NCBI GenBank assembly: GCA_964244115.1
Contig: CAXTHM010000037.1
Span: 1 to 36,964 of the forward strand
Direction: 5' to 3'
Length of the DNA: 36,964 nucleotides
From: CADCWK01 sp964244115
Lineage (GTDB): Bacteria > Chloroflexota > Chloroflexia > Thermomicrobiales > UBA6265
Shown here one piece after another: positions 1 through 8,988 of the stretch. The position numbers and the translations under genes were made by a program. How positions within the stretch are numbered: the stretch's first letter is position 1; every line of letters begins with the position of its first letter. Under the pieces are notes generated by a model, which saw only the letters and a program-made list of their open reading frames with translations, made no database searches and was not told where the DNA came from.

Positions 1-2
1 CG

Positions 3-623
<621 letters not shown>

Positions 624-833
624 ACCGGTGGGTCGAGGCGGTCGTTGTCACGATCAGTGGTAGCTGGGCACGGACCGCTCCCCCGGCCGGGGTGAACCTA
701 CTCGCTCAGCCGCCGAGGCGGCGACGGCTCCGCAGCCGCCCGGACAGGGGAGCCGCAGCGCCGGTCGCGGTCAGGCTACGCATTGGATCGCCGGTCGTTG
801 CGATTCGATGTCCGACGGTACCAGGAGATTCCC

Positions 834-1601
834 ATGTCCATCGACATCAGCCGTGGTGGCGCGATCGCGACCGTCACCCTCAACCGTCCGGAGGCGTTGA
901 ACGCCTTCGACCATACGGCGCTGAGCGACCTGCTCCGCGCCTTCCGGACGCTGGGAGCGGACCAGACGGTCCGCGCGATCATCCTGACCGGTGCCGGCGA
1001 GCGGGCCTTCGTGGCCGGGGCCGACATCAGGACGATGGCGACGCTCGACGTCCCGGCCGCCCGGGCCTTCGGGGCGCTGGGACAGGCGCTGACGCGAGCG
1101 ATCGAGACGGTCCCGCAGCCGGTGATCGCGGCGGTCAACGGCTACGCCTTCGGGGGCGGCTGCGAGGTGGCGCTGGCCTGCGACATCCGGCTCGGGGCGA
1201 CCAACGCCGTCTTCGCCCAGCCGGAGGTCTCGCTCGGCATCCCGCCGGGCTGGGGTGGGACGCAGCGCCTGCCGCGGCTGGTCGGGCCCGGCATGGCGGC
1301 CGAGATGATCCTGAGTGGGCGACGTGTCGGGGCCGTCGAGGCGCTCCGGATCGGACTGGTCAACGCCGTCCATGAGCCAGCCGATCTCCTGCCGGCCGCG
1401 GCGGAGCTCGCCGGGAAGATCGCCGCCAACAGCCGGTCGGCGGTCGCGGCAGCCAAGCAGGCGATGGCCGTCGCCTGGGGCTCCGATCTGGCCGGAGGCC
1501 TGCTGACGGAACTGGACGCCTTCGCGGGGTCCTTCGCCACGGACGACCAGCGCGAGGGCATGGCCGCCTTCCTCGACAAGCGGCGGCCGGACTGGCGGTA
1601 G
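834..1601 (+). CDS. Enoyl-CoA hydratase/isomerase family protein (crotonase)
   Basis: A 255-residue crotonase-fold enzyme that adds water across the double bond of trans-2-enoyl-CoA. The ATG at 834 is preferred over an upstream in-frame TTG at 783 because an AGGAG lies 6 bases before it and the protein then begins directly with the usual first strand. AFVAGADIRTM and NGYAFGGGCEVALACDIRL supply the oxyanion-hole backbone. AQPEVSLGIPPGWGGTQRL and GMAAEMILSG retain both glutamates that match the two catalytic Glu of rat mitochondrial hydratase, so true hydratase activity is likely rather than only isomerase activity. It follows a thiolase gene on the same strand. The 210-bp spacer is GC-rich and holds no gene. 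Confidence 0.9.
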   Translation: MSIDISRGGAIATVTLNRPEALNAFDHTALSDLLRAFRTLGADQTVRAIILTGAGERAFVAGADIRTMATLDVPAARAFGALGQALTRAIETVPQPVIAAVNGYAFGGGCEVALACDIRLGATNAVFAQPEVSLGIPPGWGGTQRLPRLVGPGMAAEMILSGRRVGAVEALRIGLVNAVHEPADLLPAAAELAGKIAANSRSAVAAAKQAMAVAWGSDLAGGLLTELDAFAGSFATDDQREGMAAFLDKRRPDWR

Positions 1602-1801
1602 GGTCGATCCTCAGCGCTCTCGTCGTTCGCTAGGCCTCCTGGACTACACCTTGGCAGCCAGACAGCCCTGACAGACCACGAGAGCGGTCGTCCGACGGGT
1701 CATCCCGGATGTGGACCGGGACCTCTGCTCCCCGCTCCGGGCAGCCGCGGAGGGAGAAGCCGTAGATGGCAGGTGAGCGAGGCGGTGAGCCGGACCGGGG
1801 T

Positions 1802-1834
1802 GATGCATCGCTCGCCGAGAACGAGCGATGCATC
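1802..1834 (-). terminator. Hairpin downstream of metE
   Basis: A perfect 13-bp inverted repeat (1802-1814 with 1822-1834, 7-base loop) lies 31 bases beyond the metE stop codon. There is no clear U-run on either side, so it may be a weak terminator or an RNA-stabilising 3' stem. The position between two convergent genes supports a transcript-end role. Confidence 0.55.
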
Positions 1835-1864
1835 CTGACGATCGCCGTCGAACCGCCGGCCCGA

Positions 1865-4232
1865 TCAGTCGGCCGCCGCTCCCTCCGTCCGGAGCTGCCG
1901 GGCCGCCGACACCATGTTCGTCAGCGCGGGCCAGACCTCGGCGTCGTGCCGGGTCTTGAGCCCGCAGTCGGGGTTGACCCAGACCCGGTCGCTCGGGAGG
2001 ACGCTGGCGATCAGGCGCAGGTGGTCGGCGATGGCCGAGGCGCTCGGGACGGCGGGGCTGTGGACGTCGTAGACACCCGGGCCGATGCCCTTGTCGTAGC
2101 CGTGGGCGCGGAAGACCTCGAGGAGTTCCTCGCCGGAGCGGGCGTGCTCGACCGAGAGGACATCGGCGTCGAGCGCCTCGATCGCGTCGATGATGTCGTT
2201 GAACTCCGCGTAGCACATATGCGTGTGGATCTGCGTCTCCGGCCGGGCGATGGACGCCGAGACGCGGAAGCACCGGGTCGCCCAGTCGAGGTACGGCTGC
2301 CAATCGACGCGGCGGAGCGGCAGCCCCTCGCGCAGGGCGGGCTCGTCGATCTGGATCGCGGCGATCCCGGCCGCTTCGAGGTCGCGGACCTCGTCCCGGA
2401 TCGCGAGCGCGATCTGGAGGCAGGTCGCGCTCCGGGGCTGGTCGTCCCGGACGAAGGACCAGTTCAGGATCGTCACCGGCCCGGTCAGCATGCCCTTGAC
2501 GGGTCGCTCGGTCAGCGACTGGGCGAAGGTCGCCCAGCGCACGCTCATCGGGCTCGCCCGGTGGACATCGCCGTAGATGATCGGCGGCCGGACGCAGCGT
2601 GAGCCGTAGCTCTGGACCCAGCCATTGCGGGTGAAGGCGAACCCGTCGAGCTGCTCGCCGAAGTACTGGACCATGTCGTTGCGCTCGGGCTCGCCGTGGA
2701 CGAGGACGTCCAGCCCGATCTCTTCCTGCCGCCGGATGACCTCCCGGATCTGGTCTTCGAGGTAACCCTCGTAGGCTTCGGCGGAGAGCGAGCCCCGGTC
2801 GAACGCCTGGCGACGGGTGCGGATGTCGCCGGTCTGCGGGAAGGACCCGATCGTCGTCGTCGGGAAGACCGGCAAGGCAAGCCGGATCTGCTGGGCGACG
2901 GCCCGCTCGGCGTAGTCGGCCAGTCGGCGATCGATGTCCGCTGGCAACCCGTCGATCCGCTCGCGGACGTCAGGGCGGGTCCGGTGGGTGGATGACCGTG
3001 CCGTCGCGACGGTCCGGCCGCTGGTCGCCAGCTCGTCCGCGATCGCATGCCGCCCGTCGGTCAGGCCGCGGCGCAGCGTCTCGATCTCGCCAAGCTTCTG
3101 GGAGGCAAATGCGAGCCACTCCCGGATCTCCGGGTCGATCCCGATCTCCCCGACGACGTCGATCGGGACATGGAGCAGCGAGCACGAGGATGAGACGATC
3201 AGCCGGTCCGGGTCGATCGTCTGCGCCAGCCGCTCGAGCGTCGCGAGAGAGGCGTCGAGGTCGTTCGCCCAGACGTTGCGGCCGTCAACGAGGCCNNNNN
3301 NNNNNCAGCGGCGTCACGTTGAGCTTGTCCTGGCCGATCGCCATGCGCCCGACGTCGACCAGCAGGAACGTGTCGGCCGGGAAGCCGCCCTGCTCGATCG
3401 CCGCGATCGTCTCCGGGCCGCGAACGAGATCGACGCCGATGCCGTCGACCGGCAGGCCGATGAGCGTGTCCCAGGCCGGCCCAGGCGCCCCGAAGTACGT
3501 CTGGATCAGGAGCCTGGCATCGCCCTTCGCAGGGGCGATCACCTCGTAGGCGCGTCGCAGCGCCGCGAGTTCGGCATCGCCGACGTCCGTGGCGAGGATC
3601 GGCTCATCGAAGGAGATCCACGTCGCGCCGGCAGCGGCCAGGGAGGCGACGAGGTCGCGGTAGACCGGCGCGAGCGCGTCGATCAGGGGCAGGCAGGAGT
3701 CGCCATCGACGGTGCTCTTGGCCAGCAGGAGGTAGGTGAGCGGGCCGATGAGCGTGACGCGAGCCTGCTCGCCGAAGCCGAGCGCCTGTGCCTCGGCCAG
3801 CTCCCGGAGCGGCTTGTCTTCCGCCAGCCGGAACGTCTGATCGGGCGCGAGTTCGGGGACGAGGTAGTGGTAATTCGTGTCGAACCACTTGGTCAGTTCG
3901 AGGGCAGCGACGGGATCACCGCCGGTCGTCCCACGGGCCATGGCGAACCGCAGGTCATGGCCGATCGCGCCGCCGTCCCAGCCGAAGCGCTCCGGGATGG
4001 CGCCGAGCAGGAGCGACATATCCAGAACCTGATCGTAGAGCGAGAAGTCATTGACCGGGATCAGGTCGAGGCCGGCGTCCGCCTGGGTGCGCCAGTTCGC
4101 GGCGCGGATCTGGCTGGCGGTCGCGTCCAGCTCGGCGGCGGTCCGGCGTCCGGACCAATAGCCCTCCAGGGCGCGCTTGAGTTCGCGCTGCTGACCGATC
4201 CGAGGGTAACCGGGGATGGTAGTGCGGATCAT
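1865..4232 (-). CDS. metE: Cobalamin-independent methionine synthase MetE (assembly gap inside)
   Basis: 5-methyltetrahydropteroyltriglutamate-homocysteine methyltransferase, the last step of methionine synthesis without B12. The N-terminal barrel starts with MIRTTIPGYPRIG, and the C-terminal barrel begins around VFPTTTIGSFPQTGDIR. The zinc ligands are visible: His and Cys in HTHMCYAEFND, the Glu in LSVEHARS, and the Cys in WVNPDCGLKTR. The reading frame is interrupted by 10 Ns at 3296-3305 plus 51 bases of unrelated sequence. Removing 3296-3356 joins FPADTFLLV to GLVDGRNVW in frame and gives 768 residues, a normal length for the family. I therefore treat it as one intact gene. The start is an ATG at 4232. 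A cobalamin riboswitch at 4882-5076 lies in its leader, so transcription should fall when B12 is abundant. Confidence 0.93.
3296..3356. other. Scaffold gap with a foreign penicillin-binding-protein fragment
   Basis: Ten Ns (3296-3305) are followed by 51 bases (3306-3356) that do not belong to metE. Read on the minus strand in the metE frame they give DVGRMAIGQDKLNVTPL. This matches the IGQG-x-x-x-VTPLQ stretch of class B penicillin-binding protein transpeptidase domains and has no place in MetE. Excising the whole 61 bases restores the MetE frame exactly. The simplest reading is a chimeric contig end produced during scaffolding. Confidence 0.75.
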
Positions 4233-4301
4233 GGTGATGACTCCTCTGAAGGTCGATGCGGCGGCGTTGTGTGGTGATGGGTACGGGGGATGGGTGGGCC
4301 G

Positions 4302-4601
4302 TCAGGATGGGTGGGCTGTCGCGAGGGCGCGACGCAGGCGACGGGCTCGGTAGCGCCGAGCGATGTCCGCCAGCCCGCCATCGGTCAGGTACCGCTCGAT
4401 ACTGGCTTCCAGCGCCTGGACGGCGGCCGAGCGGGTGTCGATCCGGGCGACGGGGATGGCGGCGAGGGCGACCTCGGTCGCGAGGTCGAGCTGGAGGGCG
4501 ACCGTGTCCGGCTCCCGACCCGCTGGTCGGCGAGAGAAGGGGACGGGCCGACTGGACGGGCGCTCATTGCCCGGTGCCATGCTCGATGGTGCTGCCGACA
4601 T
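4302..4601 (-). CDS. Small protein, possible ribbon-helix-helix regulator, between riboswitch and metE
   Basis: A 99-residue reading frame lying on the metE transcript, 69 bp before metE and downstream of the cobalamin riboswitch. A GAGGGG ribosome site sits about 6 bases before the ATG at 4601. I do not recognise a named family. The middle region reads TVALQLDLATEVALAAI followed by DTRSAAVQALEASIERYL. That is the strand-then-helix pattern of ribbon-helix-helix (CopG/Arc-like) DNA-binding proteins, in which a short beta strand precedes an (S/T)RS-x-A-(V/I) helix start. The tail is rich in Arg (RRYRARRLRRAL). The first 30 residues look disordered. It could be a B12-responsive regulator of methionine or cobalamin genes, or only a chance open frame in GC-rich DNA; the ribosome site favours translation. 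Confidence 0.5.
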   Translation of the reverse strand: MSAAPSSMAPGNERPSSRPVPFSRRPAGREPDTVALQLDLATEVALAAIPVARIDTRSAAVQALEASIERYLTDGGLADIARRYRARRLRRALATAHPS

Positions 4602-4881
4602 GTGGAACCCCTCTGCCCCGGCCGCGACGCTGTCGTGCGTGGCGGGGCCGATTCACGTCCACGGGGTGGGAGACATCGCGGCGCGGGGTCGGGTCTCGAT
4701 GACCCGATCCGTCGTCGCTGTTCCGACCGCCGTTCCCGCGAACGACAAGGGATGCCCGAAGGCAGGGGGGTGCAGGGGTGCGGCATCTCCCGGGCACGAC
4801 GTCGTCGTGCCGGATGAGCGCGTGGCCCAGCGATCCCGCCCTCGGGGATCCCGGTCATCGCCGTCCGCCAGCATGGGCGGA

Positions 4882-5076
4882 GGCACGACGGCAGGTCTTC
4901 GGACTCGTGGGCCGGGGCACGGCGAGTCGTCGCCGTGCCGATCCTACTGGTCGCCGCTTCCCAGCCAGAGTGGCCAGTGCGTGTGACGACGGTCGTTCCC
5001 ACTTACCGCTGCGGGGCAGTTCCGGATTCGCACCGGATTCCCTCTTGCCTCACTCGCCGACACGAGCCGCCGTGCC
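4882..5076 (-). ncRNA. Cobalamin (B12) riboswitch controlling metE
   Basis: The minus strand carries the full AdoCbl-class aptamer. The outer P1 stem pairs 5067-5076 with 4882-4891 (10 bp including one G-U). The strongly conserved core with GGTGCGAATCCGG and the B12 box CTGCCCCGCAGCGGTAAG lies at about 5002-5036, and GTCCGAAGACCTGCC closes the 3' side at about 4890-4905. A promoter sits just upstream at 5102-5130. The regulated genes are the small ORF at 4302-4601 and metE. In this arrangement B12 binding normally lowers expression of the B12-independent synthase. The switching element must lie in the 280 bases between the aptamer and the small ORF. That stretch has GC-rich inverted repeats (for example near 4794-4812) but no single clear U-tailed terminator. 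Confidence 0.95.
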
Positions 5077-5101
5077 AACGGGTGAACCGTCGATGCCGGG
5101 A

Positions 5102-5130
5102 ACCGTACCGCCGACCATCCGGCGCGTCAA
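5102..5130 (-). promoter_or_regulatory. Sigma-70-type promoter for the B12 riboswitch-metE transcript
   Basis: On the minus strand TTGACG (5125-5130) and TACGGT (5102-5107) are separated by exactly 17 bases. Transcription would begin near 5095, about 20 bases before the riboswitch P1 stem, which is the expected arrangement. The -35 box also falls in the loop of a 7-bp hairpin (5119-5138) that could terminate uvsE, which ends at 5148. Confidence 0.6.
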
Positions 5131-5147
5131 TGCGCCGGGCTCAAGGC

Positions 5148-6047
5148 TCAGGCCGAGGCAGCGGCCCCGGCCCGCCGCTCGGCGAGGAGGCGCTGGGCAG
5201 CCAGCACGCTGGCCTCCTTGTCCTTGATCTCCAGCATGATGTCGACGTCGCGATCACCCAGCTGGTCGATGAATCGGTCGAAGTCATCGAGGTCGACGGA
5301 CAGCGTGTGGGCGCCGGCCTGCTTGTCCGGGTTCTGGGAGGAGTAGTCCATCGATGGGAGACCGTGACCGTCCCAGGTCGGCATGAACAGGTCGAGCGCC
5401 TCCTCGACCGACTCGCCGTCGTTGTGCAGCGCGTGATGGAAGACATCGAACAGGAGCGGGATGCCGGTCGCCCGGTGGATCGTGAGGTTGTCGGCGAGCG
5501 AGTACTGGCGCTCATCGTTCTCGATCACCAGCCGGCGGCGGATCGCGTCGGAGAGGCCGGCGTAGCGCTCGACGAACCGGGCGATGGCGGCGGGTCTGTC
5601 GCCGTAGACGCCGCCGGTATGGATCTGCATCTTGTGGGTGTGGTCCAGACCCATCAGGTCGAACAGCGCCGCCGTGTACTCCAGTTCGGCGACGCTGCGG
5701 GCGACGATCTCCTCGTTGGGCGCGTTGAGCAGGATGTACTGGCCAGGGTGACAGTTGATCCGCATGTCGTGAGCGCGGACGAAGGCGCCGATGTCGGCGA
5801 ACCGGGGCCCGAACTCCGCCCGCCAGTCGGCCGTCATCACCGGGTGGGATGCGAACGGGATCGTGTCGGAGGAGATCCGGAAGTAGCCGATGCCGTGGTC
5901 GACGTTCCAGCGAAGGATCGTCTCCAGGCAGTCGAGGTTGGCATTGACCGTCTCGGTCAGGCGCTCCGGCGAGAAGGACGCCAGCCGGAAGGTCCGGGAG
6001 GCCGAACAGCCGACGCTGAGATTGGAGCAGGGGTATCCGATCTTCAT
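5148..6047 (-). CDS. uvsE: UV damage endonuclease UvsE (UVDE)
   Basis: A 299-residue TIM-barrel endonuclease that nicks DNA 5' of UV photoproducts and some other lesions, giving a repair route independent of UvrABC. The start is the ATG at 6047, giving MKIGYPCSNLSVGCSASRTFRL, the normal N-terminus of this family. The much longer frame extending upstream to 7019 is opposite the hydrolase gene and is not credible. Typical metal-binding stretches are visible: FRISSDTIPFASHP, INCHPGQY, MQIHTGGVYGD, LVIENDE, LLFDVFHH, and MLEIKDKE near the end. The gene is divergent from the alpha/beta hydrolase at 6192, with a 144-bp shared promoter region. Confidence 0.94.
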   Translation of the reverse strand: MKIGYPCSNLSVGCSASRTFRLASFSPERLTETVNANLDCLETILRWNVDHGIGYFRISSDTIPFASHPVMTADWRAEFGPRFADIGAFVRAHDMRINCHPGQYILLNAPNEEIVARSVAELEYTAALFDLMGLDHTHKMQIHTGGVYGDRPAAIARFVERYAGLSDAIRRRLVIENDERQYSLADNLTIHRATGIPLLFDVFHHALHNDGESVEEALDLFMPTWDGHGLPSMDYSSQNPDKQAGAHTLSVDLDDFDRFIDQLGDRDVDIMLEIKDKEASVLAAQRLLAERRAGAAASA

Positions 6048-6191
6048 GGCTGCCCCAACGCACGCGGCCTGCCGCCCGCCGAATCCGCGGACGCCGGGAC
6101 AGGTAGCCATCACGACCGGGATGTCGATCGTGGCGAGATCGGTCAGAATCAGCGACTGGAGCCGCGAACGCCCGCCTGCATGGTCGGCTCG

Positions 6192-7088
6192 ATGAGAACT
6201 GTGAGGACCGGTCTGGACGCATTCGAGGGGACGACAGCCCATGAGGTCGATCTTCCGGCTGGTCGGGTCCGCTACTACCGTGCCGGCACGTCCGGCCCAG
6301 CGGTCATCCTGCTGCATGGCGGCGTCCTCGACTCGTCCGAGCTGGCCTATGGCGAGGTCGTCCCACGCCTCTCGGCGCACTACCGGATCTACGCCCTCGA
6401 CTGGCCGGAACACGGCCATAGCTGGCCCTGGTCGGCCGGCACGACCGAGGCCGACTTCGGCGACGTCCTCGCCCGCATGATCCGGCTGTGGGGCCTGGAT
6501 CGGGTCAACCTGGTCGGCATGTCCCAGGGCGGCGGGTTGGCGATTCGCTATGCGCTCGACCATCCGGAGCAGGTCGACCGGGTGGTCGCGATCGGCCCGG
6601 TCGGCTTCGAGGACCGGCGCTGGGTGCTGACCCTGATGCGGCTGGCCGTGCGGCTGCCCAACGCGCCCGAGCTCGCCACGCGTCTCCTGGCCCGATCTCC
6701 GCGCCTGGTGGGACTGGTGATGTGGTCGGCCCGCACCCACGGCAAGTCCACGGTCGGCTTCGACGAGTCCGTCGCCATCGGACACGACCAGGCGGAGCAG
6801 GCGGTCCGACACGGCACCACGATCGTCGATGACTACCTCTATCAGACCTACTGCCGGCGCTCGGACCTCGTCGATTACCGCCCGGACGCTCCAGGGTTGA
6901 CCGTCCCGACGCTGATCGTGCAGGGCCAGAAGGATCGGTCGACATCGCGCCGGGCGCTGATCCGGGCGGCGGCAGCCATGCCCGACGGTCGGTACCGGCG
7001 GCTTCCCGGCGCTGGGCACCTTGCCTGCCGGGACGAACCGGAGGCGATGGCCTTGGTCATCCGGGAGTTCCTCGACGTGAAGCGCTGA
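6192..7088 (+). CDS. Alpha/beta-fold hydrolase
   Basis: A 298-residue member of the alpha/beta hydrolase superfamily, substrate unknown. The oxyanion-hole HG is in AVILLHGGVLDSS. The nucleophile elbow GMSQGGG gives the catalytic Ser. VPTLIVQGQKDRSTS gives the Asp, and LPGAGHLACRDEPE gives the His. No signal peptide is visible, so it is probably cytoplasmic. The ATG at 6192 was chosen from family length; another ATG lies at 6180, and neither has a strong ribosome site. The open frame continues upstream to 4935 but runs opposite uvsE and the riboswitch, so that part is not coding. Confidence 0.85.
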   Translation: MRTVRTGLDAFEGTTAHEVDLPAGRVRYYRAGTSGPAVILLHGGVLDSSELAYGEVVPRLSAHYRIYALDWPEHGHSWPWSAGTTEADFGDVLARMIRLWGLDRVNLVGMSQGGGLAIRYALDHPEQVDRVVAIGPVGFEDRRWVLTLMRLAVRLPNAPELATRLLARSPRLVGLVMWSARTHGKSTVGFDESVAIGHDQAEQAVRHGTTIVDDYLYQTYCRRSDLVDYRPDAPGLTVPTLIVQGQKDRSTSRRALIRAAAAMPDGRYRRLPGAGHLACRDEPEAMALVIREFLDVKR

Positions 7089-7395
7089 CGGTTACGGACG
7101 CTGATGGCCTCGCGGTCGATATCTCATCGAGGCGCCCCGATGCCGGGATCCGCGTTCGGTACGCCGACTGGGGATCGTACGAACCGTTGCCTGGCGTCAT
7201 CGCGACAGCCGAGCAGGTAACCTAACGATCCGCTTGAACGAATGTCAACCTGTGCTGAATCAGCGGGAAAGCATCTATTTTACAAATCTTCACCTCTTAC
7301 GGCTTGCAGTAACGGTTCTGATACTTGTACCCTACGCGACAGACCATGCAAATGAATATGTTGCCGACAACGCCTGCGCCTGACGGGAGTTTGCC
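7089..7395. other. Intergenic region with AT-rich promoter-like patch
   Basis: No gene is seen. The base composition drops sharply between about 7225 and 7375, unlike the rest of the window. The patch ends just before a GGGAG ribosome site (7385-7389) for the secreted protein at 7396. It probably holds that gene's promoter. A weak pair, TTACGG (7297) with GATACT (7320) at 17-base spacing, is the best candidate I see. Confidence 0.4.
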
Positions 7396-8697
7396 ATGAC
7401 GCGACTCGTGCTCACCGCGAGCCTGCTGCTCGCTGCGGTGCTCTTTTTCTGTGCACCGCGACCGACATTAGGGGAGTACATCGATCCGTGCGCGGATTTC
7501 TCAACCTGGCAGGACGCCGATGCCGCATTCCTGGCGGATGGCGGTCCAGAGCTGGACTACGCCATCCTCGACGGGGACGGCGACGGGTATCCCTGTGAGG
7601 ACGTTCCGGGTGCGCCGTCGAAGGCACGGGACGCGACCGTCGGCGTCTACCCGCGCGGCGGCAACACCAGCGCCGGGATAAGTCACCCTCCGGCGGCATC
7701 GCCCGACCCATCGGGGAGCGCGTCCGGCGCTCCGTCCGAATCGCCGGACTCGTCGGGGAGCGCGTCCGGCGCATCGTCCGAATCGCCGGACCCGTCGGGG
7801 AGCGCGTCCGGCGCATCGTCCGCGTCGGCCGACCCGTCGGGGAGCGCGTCCGGCGCACCGTCCGCGTCGGCCGACCCGTCGGGGAGCCCGTCCGGCGCAC
7901 CGTCTGCGTCGCCGGACCCGTCGCTGATTGCCCTTGGCTCAATGGTGGCGTCATCCGAGCCATCACCGATCGGCCAGGGCTCGACGGACGTATCGCCCAT
8001 CCCATCACCGATCGCGTCTGATTCGTCGGACGCATCGCCCGACCCGTCGGAGGTGAGCGCTTCGGCGATCCCGTCGCCTCTGTCATCTCCGCTGGGCTTC
8101 CCAGGTGCCCTGGCGCCGGACGCAGTGGTGATCCAGGCTTCGGCAGTCGTCAATGCGGCCCGGATGGCCGAGATGGACTTCTTTAGCGACACCGGTGCCG
8201 GCGAAGGGCTGAGCGTCGATCTGGGCTCGGCCTGGAGCGGACTCACCTTCGCGGTGGTCGACCAGATGACGGGGACCGTCATCGACCGGTCGGTCACCGG
8301 GGCGGATGGACGGACTACCCTGGACGCGGAGATCGGCGCGTCGTTCTACCTGGTCGCGGAAGCGTCGGGCTACACGTCCCGGACATTCGTTCTGGCGGCG
8401 GGCGATGTCCTCGGTCTCTGGGTCGCCGCCTATGTCGGGTCGCCGGCTCCCGTCGCGGACGCGCCCACGCCATCGGACGTGACCGATACTACGCAATCGT
8501 CCGCTGTCGAACCCGCCGGGGGAGAGGTCGCGGCGGCCGGAATCGATCCCAGTGGCGCCGTTGCGTTGTCGCTGCCGAACGCCGGCAGCGGAATGCGGTC
8601 CAGCGCGATCCAGGGGACTGGCCCTCTGGCGATGTTGCTGCTCAGTCTCGCGATCGTTCTGGGTGTGGCCGGCATCAGGATGACACGTCGCACCTGA
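7396..8697 (+). CDS. Secreted Excalibur-domain protein with Ser/Pro/Ala repeats and sortase-like tail
   Basis: A 433-residue surface protein. Residues 1-26 are a signal peptide. Residues 28-70 form an Excalibur calcium-binding domain, with Cys32, DGDGDGYPCE (Asp59, 61, 63) and Cys67 probably disulfide-linked. Residues 102-176 are five 14-residue repeats of the SPDPSGSASGAPSE type, followed by more Ser/Pro-rich linker to about 225. Residues 265-340 look like a beta-sandwich surface module (Cna-B or carboxypeptidase-regulatory-like). The C-terminus has LPNAG at 393-397, a hydrophobic segment at 411-427 and a short basic tail (RMTRRT). This is the layout of a sortase substrate, with Ala in place of the Thr of LPxTG. 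It is probably wall- or membrane-anchored and calcium-binding. Its function is unknown. Confidence 0.75.
   Translation: MTRLVLTASLLLAAVLFFCAPRPTLGEYIDPCADFSTWQDADAAFLADGGPELDYAILDGDGDGYPCEDVPGAPSKARDATVGVYPRGGNTSAGISHPPAASPDPSGSASGAPSESPDSSGSASGASSESPDPSGSASGASSASADPSGSASGAPSASADPSGSPSGAPSASPDPSLIALGSMVASSEPSPIGQGSTDVSPIPSPIASDSSDASPDPSEVSASAIPSPLSSPLGFPGALAPDAVVIQASAVVNAARMAEMDFFSDTGAGEGLSVDLGSAWSGLTFAVVDQMTGTVIDRSVTGADGRTTLDAEIGASFYLVAEASGYTSRTFVLAAGDVLGLWVAAYVGSPAPVADAPTPSDVTDTTQSSAVEPAGGEVAAAGIDPSGAVALSLPNAGSGMRSSAIQGTGPLAMLLLSLAIVLGVAGIRMTRRT
7699..7923 (+). repeat. 42-bp tandem repeats coding a Ser/Pro/Ala-rich stalk
   Basis: Five units of 42 bp and a partial sixth, each coding 14 residues of the SPDPSGSASGAPSE type. 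The units are very similar at the DNA level, so slippage could change their number between strains. They form a flexible spacer between the Excalibur domain and the membrane-proximal part. Confidence 0.85.
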
Positions 8698-8768
8698 CGA
8701 ATGGCCGGAGTCATACGGAATCCGGGTGAACAGCCGAAGTCCCCGGACCGTGTCGCCAAACGACCCCT

Positions 8769-8808
8769 CCCCCGGCCCCTCGCCGTCGCAGCGGCGAGGG
8801 GCCGGGGG
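8769..8808. repeat. GC-rich intergenic palindrome (dispersed family)
   Basis: A perfect 17-bp stem (8769-8785 with 8792-8808) with a 6-base loop. It shares the arm CCCCCGGCCCCTC and the trailing TCATGC with the palindrome near 18209-18242, and the GAGAGGGG/CCCCTCTC type of arm recurs near 35064 and 36888. It lies between convergent genes and may also act as a terminator. Confidence 0.6.
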
Positions 8809-8896
8809 TTCATGCGCAGGTCGTCGGTGGCGACGTACGCTCGACCCGGATTCCGTATCAGATCTGGGTGCGTGGGCTCACCGACACCAACTCCCG

Positions 8897-8970
8897 GACC
8901 GATCTCGATACCAGGAGCATGGGGTCATTACCTCCAGTCCGCGAAGTCGCTCCTGGTATCGCGATCGGTC
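8897..8970. repeat. Large inverted repeat, 22-bp arms
   Basis: Arms 8897-8918 and 8949-8970 are reverse complements over 22 bases with one mismatch, separated by 30 bases. The element sits in the convergent gap between the Excalibur gene and the phosphatase-family gene that ends at 8989. It is not related to the GC palindrome 90 bp to its left. It could be a bidirectional terminator or a remnant of a small mobile element. Confidence 0.6.
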
Positions 8971-8988
8971 GGGCTTCTGGGGGAAGGG

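Noticed and set aside
1766..2602. Open frame of 278 codons on the plus strand
   Set aside because: Antisense to metE, whose zinc ligands and domain order are unmistakable. Long shadow frames are expected at this GC content.
4935..6191. Long open frame upstream of and continuous with the alpha/beta hydrolase
   Set aside because: It runs opposite uvsE and the riboswitch, has no family resemblance, and the hydrolase family starts near 6192.
6048..7019. Open frame extending uvsE upstream by more than 300 codons
   Set aside because: It lies opposite the hydrolase gene. The UvsE family begins at MKIGYPC, and the extension has the composition of a shadow frame.
7699..7923. Possible CRISPR-like array
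   Set aside because: The repeats are contiguous, 42 bp, without unique spacers, and are in frame within a coding region.
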